The notes under the pieces: generated by a model
Told to the model about the DNA's origin: nothing
Databases searched by the model: none
Seen by the model: the letters and a program-made list of their open reading frames with translations, nothing else
In this document: positions 19,667 to 28,059 of the stretch, piece by piece
How positions within the stretch are numbered: position 1 is the first letter of the stretch
Layout of the letters: each line of letters starts with the position of its first letter
Made by a program: the position numbers and the translations under genes
IMG/VR virus record: IMGVR_UViG_3300020470_000054
Span: 1 to 40,156 of that record
Source of the DNA: a virus
Reading direction: 5' to 3' (one strand)
DNA length: 40,156 nt

Positions 19667-20437
19667 ATGACTGATCTTAAAGTTTATCCGGAGCCAGAAT
19701 ATATGTCTCCGAGTTCTATAGGGACATTCAATCAATGCCCAATGCGCTATAAGTTTGCGAAGTTAGATAGGCTTCCTGAGCCGTCCACTGATCCGCAAAT
19801 CCTTGGTTCGTATGTCCACGAAGTTCTTGAGGAATTATTTCATCTCCCTAGAGCAGAACGAACAATGCAGGCGGCTGGCAGTATCGCAAAAAAGCTGTAT
19901 GATGATACTTGGCGTGCCGAGTTTAAAAGCCTTGATAAGGTGGATTGCGATGAGAACACCTTTAGGTGGAGAACACGTTGGTGTCTTGAAAACTATTTTG
20001 AGTTAGAGGACCCTACTTCGTTTGATGCTGCTGGAATTGAAGCACGTATGAATGGTAAAATTGACGGTGTGCCGATTTATGGAATCATTGATAGATGGAC
20101 CATGGAAGACGACAAGATGGTTATATCTGATTATAAAACAGGTAAGAAACCTCGCCCCCAGTATGAGTGGGAAAAGAAAATGCAAATAATGATCTATTGC
20201 ATTTTATTAGAACAAGAAACTGGTTTAGAAACAAAACACGCTGAGTTAATTTATTTGAAGTCGCCTAGCGTAGCGGTGTATCATCCTACAGATAAGGTAA
20301 TTTCATCAGTTAAGGCGACGATTAGAAAGACATGGGAAGAGGTTACTACTAGTTGTAGTACTGGCGTTTTTGAAACACGCACTGGACCGCTTTGCAATTG
20401 GTGTAGCTTTAAGAGAATATGCCCGGCTTGGAATTAA
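19667..20437 (+). CDS. PD-(D/E)XK nuclease with Fe-S cluster (Cas4/AddB-like)
   Basis: 256 aa. Active-site residues: H51 (GSYVHEVLE), D142 (GIIDRW), D155 and K157 (VISDYKTG) and Q173 (MQIMIY). Four cysteines (C24 in FNQCP; C243, C246 and C252 at the C-terminus, LCNWCSFKRICP) are placed as in Fe-S nucleases of the Cas4/AddB group. It probably resects DNA ends to feed the Rad52-like annealer just upstream (8 bases away). No CRISPR array or Cas1 is in the window, so a recombination role is preferred to spacer acquisition. Confidence 0.9.
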   Translation: MTDLKVYPEPEYMSPSSIGTFNQCPMRYKFAKLDRLPEPSTDPQILGSYVHEVLEELFHLPRAERTMQAAGSIAKKLYDDTWRAEFKSLDKVDCDENTFRWRTRWCLENYFELEDPTSFDAAGIEARMNGKIDGVPIYGIIDRWTMEDDKMVISDYKTGKKPRPQYEWEKKMQIMIYCILLEQETGLETKHAELIYLKSPSVAVYHPTDKVISSVKATIRKTWEEVTTSCSTGVFETRTGPLCNWCSFKRICPAWN

Positions 20438-20438
20438 A

Positions 20439-20585
20439 ATGAATCAATTAAAAGACAATGGCCATGCTTGGCGATCTGATGACGGAGATGTTAGGTGCGC
20501 TTTTTGTGATGCACGACCCTCAGGAAGGTACGCTAGAACACTTTGTGTTCGGTATGAGCGAGAAAAGATGCGACATGATAGATGA
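20439..20585 (+). CDS. Small zinc-binding protein, 48 aa
   Basis: ATG follows the nuclease stop after one base (TAAAATG), so translation is likely coupled. The sequence has a CAFCDARPSG motif and a third Cys (TLC), typical of tiny phage zinc-finger proteins with W-x-D near the start. An in-frame ATG at 20370 would read into the nuclease frame. Basic C-terminus (EREKMRHDR). Role unknown. Confidence 0.65.
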   Translation: MNQLKDNGHAWRSDDGDVRCAFCDARPSGRYARTLCVRYEREKMRHDR

Positions 20586-21030
20586 GACAGAATTTGCTTT
20601 AATGGTTTCTGAAGATATCAAAAACAAAGCTGACGAAACTACGAAAGAGTTATTGCGAAGTAAAGAAAATAGAGATCGCTGGAGAGATACTTTAGTCCGA
20701 ATAATTGAGAACGTTAAGGAGCGGCTACATAAACTTGAGTCTGAGGCAGCATTGTTAAGGGCACAGTATAAAGACTTTGAGCATGATCCTGCTGGTTCAA
20801 TTGCGACCACAATTGAGAAGTCGCAAAGGTTCAAGTTTCATGCGGAAAAAAGATTAGCTGAAGCGGATAGATTGATCTTCCTGAATGAAGAAACACCTGA
20901 TGCCAAACTATCTAGTTTCTTAAAAGACGCTATCTTAATGCATAAGAAGTTAAAATTACAGTACAAGCGACCAGTAGACCCTGCCGATGTTGGGTTGTGG
21001 GATGCTGCTGATGGAAAGTGGTCCTTCTGA
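20575..21030 (+). CDS. Hypothetical coiled-coil protein, 151 aa
   Basis: Not recognised. It overlaps the preceding gene by 11 bases. The ATG at 20575 is chosen because earlier in-frame ATGs from 20458 lie deep in the preceding gene. Most of the protein is charged helix (KERLHKLESEAALLRAQYKD and similar), suggesting coiled coil. One Pro-rich patch (YKRPVDPADVGLW) sits at the end. The last base of its stop overlaps the next start (TGATG). Confidence 0.6.
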   Translation: MIDETEFALMVSEDIKNKADETTKELLRSKENRDRWRDTLVRIIENVKERLHKLESEAALLRAQYKDFEHDPAGSIATTIEKSQRFKFHAEKRLAEADRLIFLNEETPDAKLSSFLKDAILMHKKLKLQYKRPVDPADVGLWDAADGKWSF

Positions 21031-21566
21031 TGAAGCGTGGTAAGCCTTTGAAAAGGACGCCCCTGAAAAGAGGCACAAGTTCGTTAAAAAGAACACCCCT
21101 GCAGGCAAAGACACCTCTAAAGTCTAAAACAAGATTAAACTATAGATCTGAAAAGACTAAAGAGCTTTATAAAAGCCGACGAAAAATTGTCAGAGACATG
21201 CTAGCCGCTAACGCAGAGTGTCAGGCTTGTGTAATTATTGCTGTTTATGATCGTCAGCAAGAAAAAACTAAAAATTGGAATGACCGGCCCAGCAACAGGT
21301 ATGGTGTAATAATGTCACGCAAGCCTGTTGATATTCATGAATTAGTGAATAGGTCTCAAGGCGGAAGCATTTTAGATCGTGCAAACTTATTGGCTGTGTG
21401 CCGTGAGTGCCATATGCGAATAACAGAGAACCCAAAAGAGTCAGAACTTTTAGGTTTGCACCTCCCTAGTTGGTGTGATACGAAAGAGCACTTTAAAGAA
21501 GCAGAGAGAGTGCGAAGTTGTTGGAAAAGAGGTTATTCTTCTCTACCTTTTTGGCTTGAACAATGA
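21030..21566 (+). CDS. HNH endonuclease
   Basis: 178 aa. The N-terminus is very basic with repeated PLKRTPLK-type units. The HNH domain has a CQAC knuckle (about 66-69), DIHELVNRSQGG with the first His, a central N in ANLLAVCRECH, and the last His in that motif. The CRECH and CQAC cysteines bind zinc. Such proteins cleave DNA as homing-type or packaging-associated enzymes; here it sits between the nuclease and the resolvase in a recombination operon. The start at 21030 (TGATG) is preferred to the upstream GTG at 21018. Confidence 0.85.
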   Translation: MKRGKPLKRTPLKRGTSSLKRTPLQAKTPLKSKTRLNYRSEKTKELYKSRRKIVRDMLAANAECQACVIIAVYDRQQEKTKNWNDRPSNRYGVIMSRKPVDIHELVNRSQGGSILDRANLLAVCRECHMRITENPKESELLGLHLPSWCDTKEHFKEAERVRSCWKRGYSSLPFWLEQ

Positions 21567-22111
21567 CTTATGAAGCATCTGCTGTCGGGTTGGATTTGAG
21601 CCTTACCTCTACAGGTTGGGCTACTTCTGATGGAACTGGAACGGTCCAATCAAAACTTAAGGGTATGGAAAGACTAGATGAAATAAGTAAAGAAATTAAA
21701 AATCTTATTTCAGATGTTCCTTCCCCTATTGTTGCGCTAGAAGGCTATGCGTTCGCTAAGAGAAGTAGTCACGCTCACGCACAAGGGGAACTAGGGGGAA
21801 TAGTTAGATTACAACTACACCGAGCAAAGATACCTTTTGTAGAAATCCCACCAACCAATAGGGCTAAGTTTGTTACTGGAAGAGGAAATGCAAACAAGTC
21901 TGAAGTTGTTTCCCATGTTTCAGCTAAGACTGGTATAGTTTGGTCTGGTTCGGGCGCTGATGATGAATGCGATGCGTGGGTACTACGACAAATGCTTTTA
22001 TCACATTTACAGGGGAATGACTACGAAATGCAGGAGTCTTTTGACCTTAGCGCTTTAGTTAAAATTGATTGGGATATTGTTGATCAGTCTATAGTTAATC
22101 TGACCATTTAA
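21563..22111 (+). CDS. RuvC-like Holliday junction resolvase
   Basis: 182 aa, RNase H fold. Landmarks: GLDLSLTSTGWA with the first catalytic Asp at the N-terminus, VALEGYAF with the second acidic residue, and SGADDECDAW near the C-terminus with the last acidic residues. GRGNANKSEV resembles the RuvC K-S-x segment. It resolves branched DNA made during recombination and packaging. ATG overlaps the HNH stop (ATGA). Confidence 0.85.
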   Translation: MTYEASAVGLDLSLTSTGWATSDGTGTVQSKLKGMERLDEISKEIKNLISDVPSPIVALEGYAFAKRSSHAHAQGELGGIVRLQLHRAKIPFVEIPPTNRAKFVTGRGNANKSEVVSHVSAKTGIVWSGSGADDECDAWVLRQMLLSHLQGNDYEMQESFDLSALVKIDWDIVDQSIVNLTI

Positions 22112-22114
22112 AAT

Positions 22115-22143
22115 TTGCTTTTTATTAAGAAAGAGAGTACAAT
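22115..22143 (+). promoter_or_regulatory. Leaderless promoter for 22150 operon
   Basis: TTGCTT, 17 bases, TACAAT, 6 bases to the ATG at 22150. Confidence 0.77.
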
Positions 22144-22149
22144 AAGACT

Positions 22150-22521
22150 ATGAAAGAGGATAAGTTTGATAGGCCATACAATAGAAACACCCCAATAAGC
22201 TCTACTCAGGTTGAGTCTGAGATTATACGATTTACTGGTGAACTTGAGTCTGAAACGGAAGCCTTTGAGATTTTAGCAAAAGATCACGCAACTAAAGAAG
22301 CTGCGTATAAAAAGCAGTGGTATAAAGAGTATTTAGCGGCTGAAGGAGCCGTAAAGCAAAAAGAGAGTTGGGCTGGTTACAAAACAAGTGAACTTTATTA
22401 TGAAGTTGTTGTAGCAGAAGCCTTAGTTAAGGCAAAGCGAGAAAGACTTCATTCTTTAAGAACTGCGTGTGATGCGTTGCGTACGCTAGCAGCAAATGTG
22501 AGAGCACAGGTGCAATTTTAA
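22150..22521 (+). CDS. Hypothetical helical protein, 123 aa
   Basis: Not recognised by function. Long charged helices (residues 20-60 and 75-120, rich in Ala, Glu, Lys, Leu) predict coiled coil. Actinophages carry similar small helical proteins near their recombination genes, as I recall. It starts on the leaderless start and overlaps the ParB-like gene by one base (TAATG), so it heads the modification-like operon. Confidence 0.6.
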   Translation: MKEDKFDRPYNRNTPISSTQVESEIIRFTGELESETEAFEILAKDHATKEAAYKKQWYKEYLAAEGAVKQKESWAGYKTSELYYEVVVAEALVKAKRERLHSLRTACDALRTLAANVRAQVQF

Positions 22522-23324
22522 TGATACATAAAATAGATGATGCGATTAAAAATTTAGCGATGGATGTAGACCTTTTAACTCCCTTGGAAAGAAATCCAAG
22601 AAGTGGGGATGTTGAGGCAATAAAAGCTTCGTACAATCAGTTTGGACAGTTAAAGCCAATTGTAGCAGTTAAAGAAGCGGATGGCACACATACAGTTATA
22701 GCAGGTAACCATCAGTTAAGAGCCGCCAAAGAATTAGGGTGGTCAGAAATAGCAGTTTCAGTTGTTGCTTTAGACAGTGAAGAAGCATTAGCGTTTGCTT
22801 TGGCTGACAATAAAATTGCTGAGCTTGGGTCTTCTGACAGTGAGTTGCTTTTTGATTTAATTTCAGAAGTGTCGGGAAGCGATCTACTAGATGAGGAACT
22901 TTTTAATTCTTTAGGCTGGGATGACTTTGCTTTAGCATCAATGGAAAATGATGTTATTTATAAAGACATTGACGAAGCAGATAAAGATATGGGACGAACT
23001 GGTTGGATAGCTCCAGAGATTGTAGTAACTAACCCTATTTTGGACAAGGAAGACGACCAAGAAGAAGGCCCATTGCCTGTTTCTTCTGGGCCTACAATAA
23101 ATCCTAAAGTTGATACGGAAACAATTGTTACACAAGGTAGTACAGCCACTAAAGTAGGTGGCGGCGAATCAGCGGCTATTCAGTTTACTTTAGTTTTTTC
23201 AACTGCTGAGGAACAAGCTAAATGGTACAGCTTTTTAAGGTGGTTAAAAAACGATCCAGCTTTTGTAGGTGAAACAACTACTGAAAGATTGTTAGACTTC
23301 ATAGATTCTCATTCGGAGGCGTAA
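22521..23324 (+). CDS. ParB/sulfiredoxin-fold nuclease-like protein
   Basis: 267 aa. The N-terminal about 110 residues match the ParB/Srx fold: LTPLERNPRSGD, then IKASYNQFGQLKPIVAV, then VIAGNHQLRAAKELGW, where G-N-H-Q-L-R is the phosphate-binding motif. The C-terminal part is long, acidic, and ends in a helical FTLVFSTAEEQAKWYSFLRWL segment that is not part of ParB. Together with the PP-loop enzyme and the second ParB-like protein it may belong to a DNA-modification or regulatory module similar to IbrA/IbrB. It is not likely to be a plasmid partition ParB because there is no ParA gene beside it. Confidence 0.8.
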   Translation: MIHKIDDAIKNLAMDVDLLTPLERNPRSGDVEAIKASYNQFGQLKPIVAVKEADGTHTVIAGNHQLRAAKELGWSEIAVSVVALDSEEALAFALADNKIAELGSSDSELLFDLISEVSGSDLLDEELFNSLGWDDFALASMENDVIYKDIDEADKDMGRTGWIAPEIVVTNPILDKEDDQEEGPLPVSSGPTINPKVDTETIVTQGSTATKVGGGESAAIQFTLVFSTAEEQAKWYSFLRWLKNDPAFVGETTTERLLDFIDSHSEA

Positions 23325-23325
23325 C

Positions 23326-24504
23326 ATGACCCGAAGGAGAATGTTTTTAGATATAGATTGCGTTGAGGCTGCACGGCAAAGAATTCGCCACGTATACGAC
23401 ACTTTTGATACAGTGTGTGTTCAGTTTTCTGGAGGCAAAGATTCAACGGCTTGTCTATATTTAGCAAAGGAAGTTCACGAAGAGCGTGGTCTTGGTCCTG
23501 TTAAGGTAATTTTTAGAGATGAAGAATTTCTATCCCCATCGGTAGACCGTTTCGTAAAAGAAGTAGCAGAGTACGATTGGGTAGACTTTGAATGGTATTG
23601 CCTCCCTCAAGCGCAAGAGCTTTGGGTTTTGGGACGTAGAGAGTACATATTGTTATGGTCAAAAATGAGAGAGCGAGAAGGTCGTTTATGTAGACCTTTC
23701 CCAGACAATTGTTGGCGTGCAGAGCACTTTGGGTTAGACCCAGCAGAGCCAATCCCACTTGGGATAGATGCTTACACCTTGCAGGGAAAAGAAGGGAAGG
23801 TTGCGTTTGTTACTGGGATTAGAGCAAACGAATCTATGATGCGTTACCGTACGGTAGTTCAGAAACTACATGAGAATTACATTAACCATCCATTCGGCAT
23901 GCCTAAATCTGTTCCACTTAAATTTGCTAAAGTGATATATGATTGGACTGCCGATGATGCATTAAAGTTTATTGTTGAAGAACACAACGGTACTTATTGT
24001 GACTACTATGATTATGCAGGAATGAGTGGATCTAATCAAAGGGTAGGTATACCTTTACACTCGGTTGCATCTAGAAGAATAATGGATGTTCTACGAACAG
24101 AGCCAGAATTTTTTGATGAACTTTACAGATGTTATGAGCCATTAAACGCACAAATGAAACTTTGGAGCGAGTTTAATATAGAAAAAATGATAGATGGGTA
24201 TGAAGCTTTAGGTTGGGACGGTGTGAAAATGTGTATTGAAGAAAACATGGTAACGCCCGGCTTTAAGAGAGAAGCATTAGCTTTTGCTCATAAGTTTAAG
24301 CAAAAGCACGCTAAAGATAGTTGGGGATATCCAATTGATCATCTTTTAAGGACGATATTGCTTCATTCTTTTATTGGAGACACCCCGTCTCCAGTTGGAC
24401 CTAAAACACGAGCACATAGTAAACGTGTTGCGGCAGCAGCAAAAGCCGAAGAATTACGATTAGCAGATGCTGATTCCCTTGACAAACAAGACGACAGGAG
24501 ATAA
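23326..24504 (+). CDS. PAPS-reductase-like PP-loop protein (IbrA-type)
   Basis: 392 aa. The PP-loop motif is SGGKDSTACLYL (about 35-46), followed by FRDEEFLSPSVD. The long C-terminus and a PP-loop enzyme next to a ParB-like protein match E. coli IbrA/IbrB, a phage-borne pair affecting expression of immunoglobulin-binding genes. Related enzymes such as DndC add sulfur to DNA. The motif CRPFPDNCW has two cysteines that may be redox or metal sites. It starts one base after the ParB-like stop with GGAGG upstream. Substrate unknown; sulfur transfer to DNA, RNA or protein is inference. Confidence 0.8.
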   Translation: MTRRRMFLDIDCVEAARQRIRHVYDTFDTVCVQFSGGKDSTACLYLAKEVHEERGLGPVKVIFRDEEFLSPSVDRFVKEVAEYDWVDFEWYCLPQAQELWVLGRREYILLWSKMREREGRLCRPFPDNCWRAEHFGLDPAEPIPLGIDAYTLQGKEGKVAFVTGIRANESMMRYRTVVQKLHENYINHPFGMPKSVPLKFAKVIYDWTADDALKFIVEEHNGTYCDYYDYAGMSGSNQRVGIPLHSVASRRIMDVLRTEPEFFDELYRCYEPLNAQMKLWSEFNIEKMIDGYEALGWDGVKMCIEENMVTPGFKREALAFAHKFKQKHAKDSWGYPIDHLLRTILLHSFIGDTPSPVGPKTRAHSKRVAAAAKAEELRLADADSLDKQDDRR

Positions 24505-24506
24505 TC

Positions 24507-25028
24507 ATGGAAATGGTAAAAAGAGATAGTTTACGCCCAGCGGATTGGACTAGCACATGTTATATTGTTAAGCCCGACTTTAAACAGTTGACAAACTCTA
24601 TTAAAATGTACGGTATGCTTAGCCCAATTATAGCACAAAAAGATGGGACCATAATAGATGGTTATCACAGATGGGTTATTGCTAATGAAAATAAAATTAA
24701 AAATGTTCCTGTTGTTTACGTTGACGTAGATAAAATAGAAGCAATCTTGTTACACATTGACTTAAATCGCTACCGTGGTGTAGTTATTTCTAAGTTTTTG
24801 TCACGATTGATTCAGCGTATTTGTGCGTCGGGAAGATACTCAGACGATAAACTACGTAATAGGATGGGCATGACTTGGGATGAGTTTGATGTTCTAAAAG
24901 ATGGCTCCTTAGTAAAAATGCGTAAAATAAAACAACACACTTATTCTCCAGCGTGGGTTCCAATTGAATCCCCAACAGGAGAAGATATTCATATAGAAAG
25001 GCCTACAGGGCACAAAGAACAGGTTTAA
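24507..25028 (+). CDS. Second ParB-like protein (IbrB-type)
   Basis: 173 aa. A ParB/Srx core occupies the N-terminal half: FKQLTNSIKMYGMLSPIIAQ, then TIIDGYHRWVIAN, where D-G-Y-H-R is the active or phosphate motif, and VVYVDVDKIEA. The C-terminal half contains a possible helix-turn-helix (LRNRMGMTWDEFDVL). In the E. coli IbrA/IbrB pair the ParB-like partner sits beside the PP-loop enzyme, as here. AGGAG precedes the ATG; an in-frame ATG two codons later is possible. Confidence 0.78.
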   Translation: MEMVKRDSLRPADWTSTCYIVKPDFKQLTNSIKMYGMLSPIIAQKDGTIIDGYHRWVIANENKIKNVPVVYVDVDKIEAILLHIDLNRYRGVVISKFLSRLIQRICASGRYSDDKLRNRMGMTWDEFDVLKDGSLVKMRKIKQHTYSPAWVPIESPTGEDIHIERPTGHKEQV

Positions 25029-25029
25029 G

Positions 25030-25350
25030 ATGGGAATGGAACTTAACGCATATCAAGTTGGCGCTAAAGCTACAGTTAAGTATTCTCAGGAAGATGCCAT
25101 TGTTGTATCTGCTCTTGGATTGACTGGCGAAGCTGGAGAAGTCGCAGATATTATTAAAAAAATAATTAGAGATAGCGATGCCGAAATTTCAGAAAACGAC
25201 CGAGAGAAAATCGCTAAAGAATTAGGCGATGTGCTTTGGTATGTAGCATTGCTTGCATGGGAGCTTGGTTATTCATTAGATGAAATCGCTAAGATAAACC
25301 TTAAAAAAATATTCAGCAGGTATGGAAAAGAAGTTGGTTACAACACATGA
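25030..25350 (+). CDS. mazG: MazG-like nucleotide pyrophosphohydrolase
   Basis: 106 aa, all-alpha NTP pyrophosphatase of the MazG superfamily. The metal-binding ExxE and ExxD pairs are visible in GLTGEAGEVADIIKK and AKELGDVLWYVALLA. It removes non-canonical or excess NTPs, or could change (p)ppGpp in the infected cell. It starts one base after the ParB-like stop and overlaps the DUF932 gene by four bases. Confidence 0.9.
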   Translation: MGMELNAYQVGAKATVKYSQEDAIVVSALGLTGEAGEVADIIKKIIRDSDAEISENDREKIAKELGDVLWYVALLAWELGYSLDEIAKINLKKIFSRYGKEVGYNT

Positions 25351-26306
25351 CAAACCATTCTCCTCCGTGGCACAAACTAGGGTACCCCGTACCAAACGCC
25401 ATGTCCAAAGAGAGGCTTTTACGAGAAGCCCATGCTGACTACGATGTGATACTCAGCCCTGTTCAGGTTGAAGATGTCATTGGAGGAAAGTTCGTTACGG
25501 TTGAAGATAGATTTGTTACAGGACGAGTTGATCCTGACACGCTAGAGTTAGTTAACTGGGAAGTTGTCAAAGGACGCTACCAAGTCATTCCTAATGAAAC
25601 TATTCTTGATAAAGCCATGGCAATTGTCAGCGCTTCAAATAATGAAGCAGCGTTAGACAGTGTAGGAGTATTGGATGGTGGTAGAAAATTTTATGTTACG
25701 ATTAGAACTACTCAGTTAAACTTACACCCTAAAAATGTTTCTGAATCTGACACAGTAGACAACTATATTGTTGTAATGACTTCGCATGACGGTAGTATTC
25801 CTATTTGTTACTATAACTTAGATATTCGTAGGAGTACATCATGTGTGTACCGAATAGCGCCCGACTCTGCTTTAAGCGACTTTTCTTTACGCAAACGGCA
25901 TACCCCTCATGCAACGGATAGGTTAGAAGAAGCAGCACAGGTTATAAACATGAGAAACCAGTGGACTAAAGAACTAACCACCGCAATAGAAGATTTATCG
26001 GCCCCCCTTAGGGACTACCAAGTGTTTCAAGTCCTAAGCAGTAAGTGGAGCCTTGAGAAAGCTAATACTAAAAAGAAAAGAGAGTATGCAGAAGGGGTTC
26101 ATGAGTTAATAATGGACTTGTGTAATTCTGAGAGAAATGTGGGAACATTTGGTGAGACAAAATGGGCACTGTATAATGCGATTTGTGAGTTTTATGATTT
26201 CCATAGGAACATAGATGAGCTAGAAAGCATACAGCAATCTTTTGAGTTAGATAACTTCGTTCATAGAGAAAAAATCTCTGTATTCAAAACACTTTTAGGG
26301 GTATAG
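25347..26306 (+). CDS. DUF932 (TIGR03299-like) phage protein
   Basis: 319 aa. The start SPPWHKLGYPV and later blocks (GRYQVIPNE, VTIRTTQLN, YIVVMTSHDGS, then RIRHTPHA-type RKRHTPHATDRL) match phage/plasmid proteins of the DUF932 family. Function in the family is unknown. It is in the operon with MazG and the ParB-like pair. Confidence 0.85.
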   Translation: MTNHSPPWHKLGYPVPNAMSKERLLREAHADYDVILSPVQVEDVIGGKFVTVEDRFVTGRVDPDTLELVNWEVVKGRYQVIPNETILDKAMAIVSASNNEAALDSVGVLDGGRKFYVTIRTTQLNLHPKNVSESDTVDNYIVVMTSHDGSIPICYYNLDIRRSTSCVYRIAPDSALSDFSLRKRHTPHATDRLEEAAQVINMRNQWTKELTTAIEDLSAPLRDYQVFQVLSSKWSLEKANTKKKREYAEGVHELIMDLCNSERNVGTFGETKWALYNAICEFYDFHRNIDELESIQQSFELDNFVHREKISVFKTLLGV

Positions 26307-26534
26307 ATGAAAGATCTTCGTAAAACAGAATGCTATTTTTGTGGAGATCCTGTAAAGATTGGCGAAGTTGGTGCGTACAGAAAAGTAAGTGGCTGGGCGC
26401 AAGTCCGTGAACAGGGAGGTAGTAATTCTTTAGCCTTCATGTCAAAGCCAGAAGCGTGGGCGCATGCTCCATGCATAGACAGAGAAAAGCAAAAACGCAG
26501 TGGACGGGTTGCTCAAACAGAAACGCTTTTCTAA
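26307..26534 (+). CDS. Small zinc-finger protein, 75 aa
   Basis: CYFCGDPV near the N-terminus and a HAPCIDRE later make a Cys4 or Cys3-His metal site, as in small actinophage proteins with this arrangement. It starts right after the DUF932 stop (TAGATG). Function unknown. Confidence 0.75.
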   Translation: MKDLRKTECYFCGDPVKIGEVGAYRKVSGWAQVREQGGSNSLAFMSKPEAWAHAPCIDREKQKRSGRVAQTETLF

Positions 26535-26701
26535 TGGATGACAAAGAAGACATAACGATAACATTTTCATTTGAAGTAGCGGTTGCCGCCCTTGCATCAA
26601 TAGAAGCGGCGAAAGACCGTGTTGATCCTGATAGGGTTGAATATAAACAAAGATTATATGATGCCCAAAGAATACTTATGGAAGCTATGGGCGTTAATTA
26701 A
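26534..26701 (+). CDS. Hypothetical protein, 55 aa
   Basis: Not recognised. The ATG overlaps the preceding stop by one base (TAATG), so it is co-translated. A beta-like N-terminus (DITITFSFEVAVAALASIEAA) is followed by a charged helix. It ends convergently with the terminase gene: the last bases of the two genes overlap by 4. Confidence 0.65.
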   Translation: MDDKEDITITFSFEVAVAALASIEAAKDRVDPDRVEYKQRLYDAQRILMEAMGVN

Positions 26702-28017
26702 ACGATTATTTCTACCCGTTTACGCAGCCCCATTCCCAATCCTGCACATAAATTAAAAGCGTGCACAGAGGCATCAACTTGGTCGTCATGGACATTTGCT
26801 TCTGGAAATGCTGACATTTCATCAATAAAGTCTGTGTTCCAGTTACCTCGTAACAACCTCACGTTACCATTAGCAACTGCAGCAGCCATTGGCTTAGCTC
26901 TTGTCTCTTTATCTCCTGTTGCTCTTTGACCAGTAAAAGCATACCCCGGCAACACATATCGTGCGTATTGGTCTATAAGATTTTTTCCCGCAGATCCGGG
27001 TTCTTGTTCCATCTGAATAGATATGTCCGGTCCGTCCTCTTCGGCTGTTGCTTTTATAAATTTTTCAACCTTATCACCTTTTGCTCTTATTCTTCTAATA
27101 TCCATTATGTAGAATATTCCATCATGCATCGCACCTAAACACCCAACTGTCCAGTCGGGGTCTGGATAAGATGGTGACGGCTCGCTTCCGGCAAGGTCCC
27201 AAAACCTTATAATTTGCGTATCTGAATCAAAATCAGGTACTTCTGCTGGTTCAACAATTTCAAACATGGTCCTATCAAACATAGACCCTAATGTCGTGGC
27301 CCACCAGTCACCGAATTCTAATCGCTTTCGCTCTACTGGGTCTAGCTCTTGAAGAACCGCACGGTATGACTCTGGGTCAATTCCGGGGTTATCAGTAAGT
27401 TTTGAGGGCACAAATATTCGTCCTTTTTCGTTGCCCTCTACAAGAAACCTTTGACGCACCCAGTTTGGTGCAGGGTTTGTTGCCGCCCTCATCCTCAACG
27501 GCACTTGGGCCAATGGTCCAGTTGATGGGCGACGCAAACGAGAGAAAAGGTACCTGTAGTCAGCTTCTCTAATTTCGGTAACCTCATCCATTCCTATAAA
27601 CTGAAATTCAGAACCTTTATACCTCAGGTAATCTTGACTGTTATTTAGGTAACCAAATGTTACCCTAGCCCCACTTGGGAAGGTTGCTGTGTATTGGTTA
27701 GCATTCCAATGAATGTCATCATAGTTAGATATCCATTCCCTAAACCTATCCATTAGCGCTCCGGGAAGTGACAAGTCGGCATAAGTACGACGAAAAAGAA
27801 TAGCAGAGTAGTTAGGTACATCCACGTATTGTAGTGCCGCCATCAAAAGTGCGGAACTTTTTCCACCACCTGCGGCTCCACCAAACAAAACTTCTTGTGC
27901 GGTTGTCTTTAAAAAGACTTTTTGGGTTAATGAGGGAGCTTCTACCCAATAATCCGAGGATTTTGGTTGCAGCCATTCATTTATCGCTTCCCAGTCTTCT
28001 TCTTTCGTTAGCGCCAT
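26698..28017 (-). CDS. terL: Terminase large subunit
   Basis: 439 aa packaging motor. ATPase motifs: Walker A GGAAGGGKSS (about 46-55), Walker B FIGMDEVTE, then the RNase H-like nuclease domain with FWDLAGSEPSPS and a final HDDQVDASVHAF. It cuts concatemers and drives DNA into the prohead. AAGGAG lies 11 bases before the ATG. It reads away from the portal gene, which is on the opposite strand; a small-subunit gene was not recognised in the window. Confidence 0.96.
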   Translation of the reverse strand: MALTKEEDWEAINEWLQPKSSDYWVEAPSLTQKVFLKTTAQEVLFGGAAGGGKSSALLMAALQYVDVPNYSAILFRRTYADLSLPGALMDRFREWISNYDDIHWNANQYTATFPSGARVTFGYLNNSQDYLRYKGSEFQFIGMDEVTEIREADYRYLFSRLRRPSTGPLAQVPLRMRAATNPAPNWVRQRFLVEGNEKGRIFVPSKLTDNPGIDPESYRAVLQELDPVERKRLEFGDWWATTLGSMFDRTMFEIVEPAEVPDFDSDTQIIRFWDLAGSEPSPSYPDPDWTVGCLGAMHDGIFYIMDIRRIRAKGDKVEKFIKATAEEDGPDISIQMEQEPGSAGKNLIDQYARYVLPGYAFTGQRATGDKETRAKPMAAAVANGNVRLLRGNWNTDFIDEMSAFPEANVHDDQVDASVHAFNLCAGLGMGLRKRVEIIV

Positions 28018-28024
28018 TTTCTAG

Positions 28025-28053
28025 TTGTCTCCTTGACAAAATACTGATAAACT
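28025..28053 (+). promoter_or_regulatory. Leaderless promoter for head operon
   Basis: TTGTCT, 17 bases, TAAACT, 6 bases to the ATG at 28060. A TTGACA at 28033 is in the wrong position for this start. The region also holds the terminase ribosome binding site on the other strand. Confidence 0.65.
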
Positions 28054-28059
28054 AATTAT

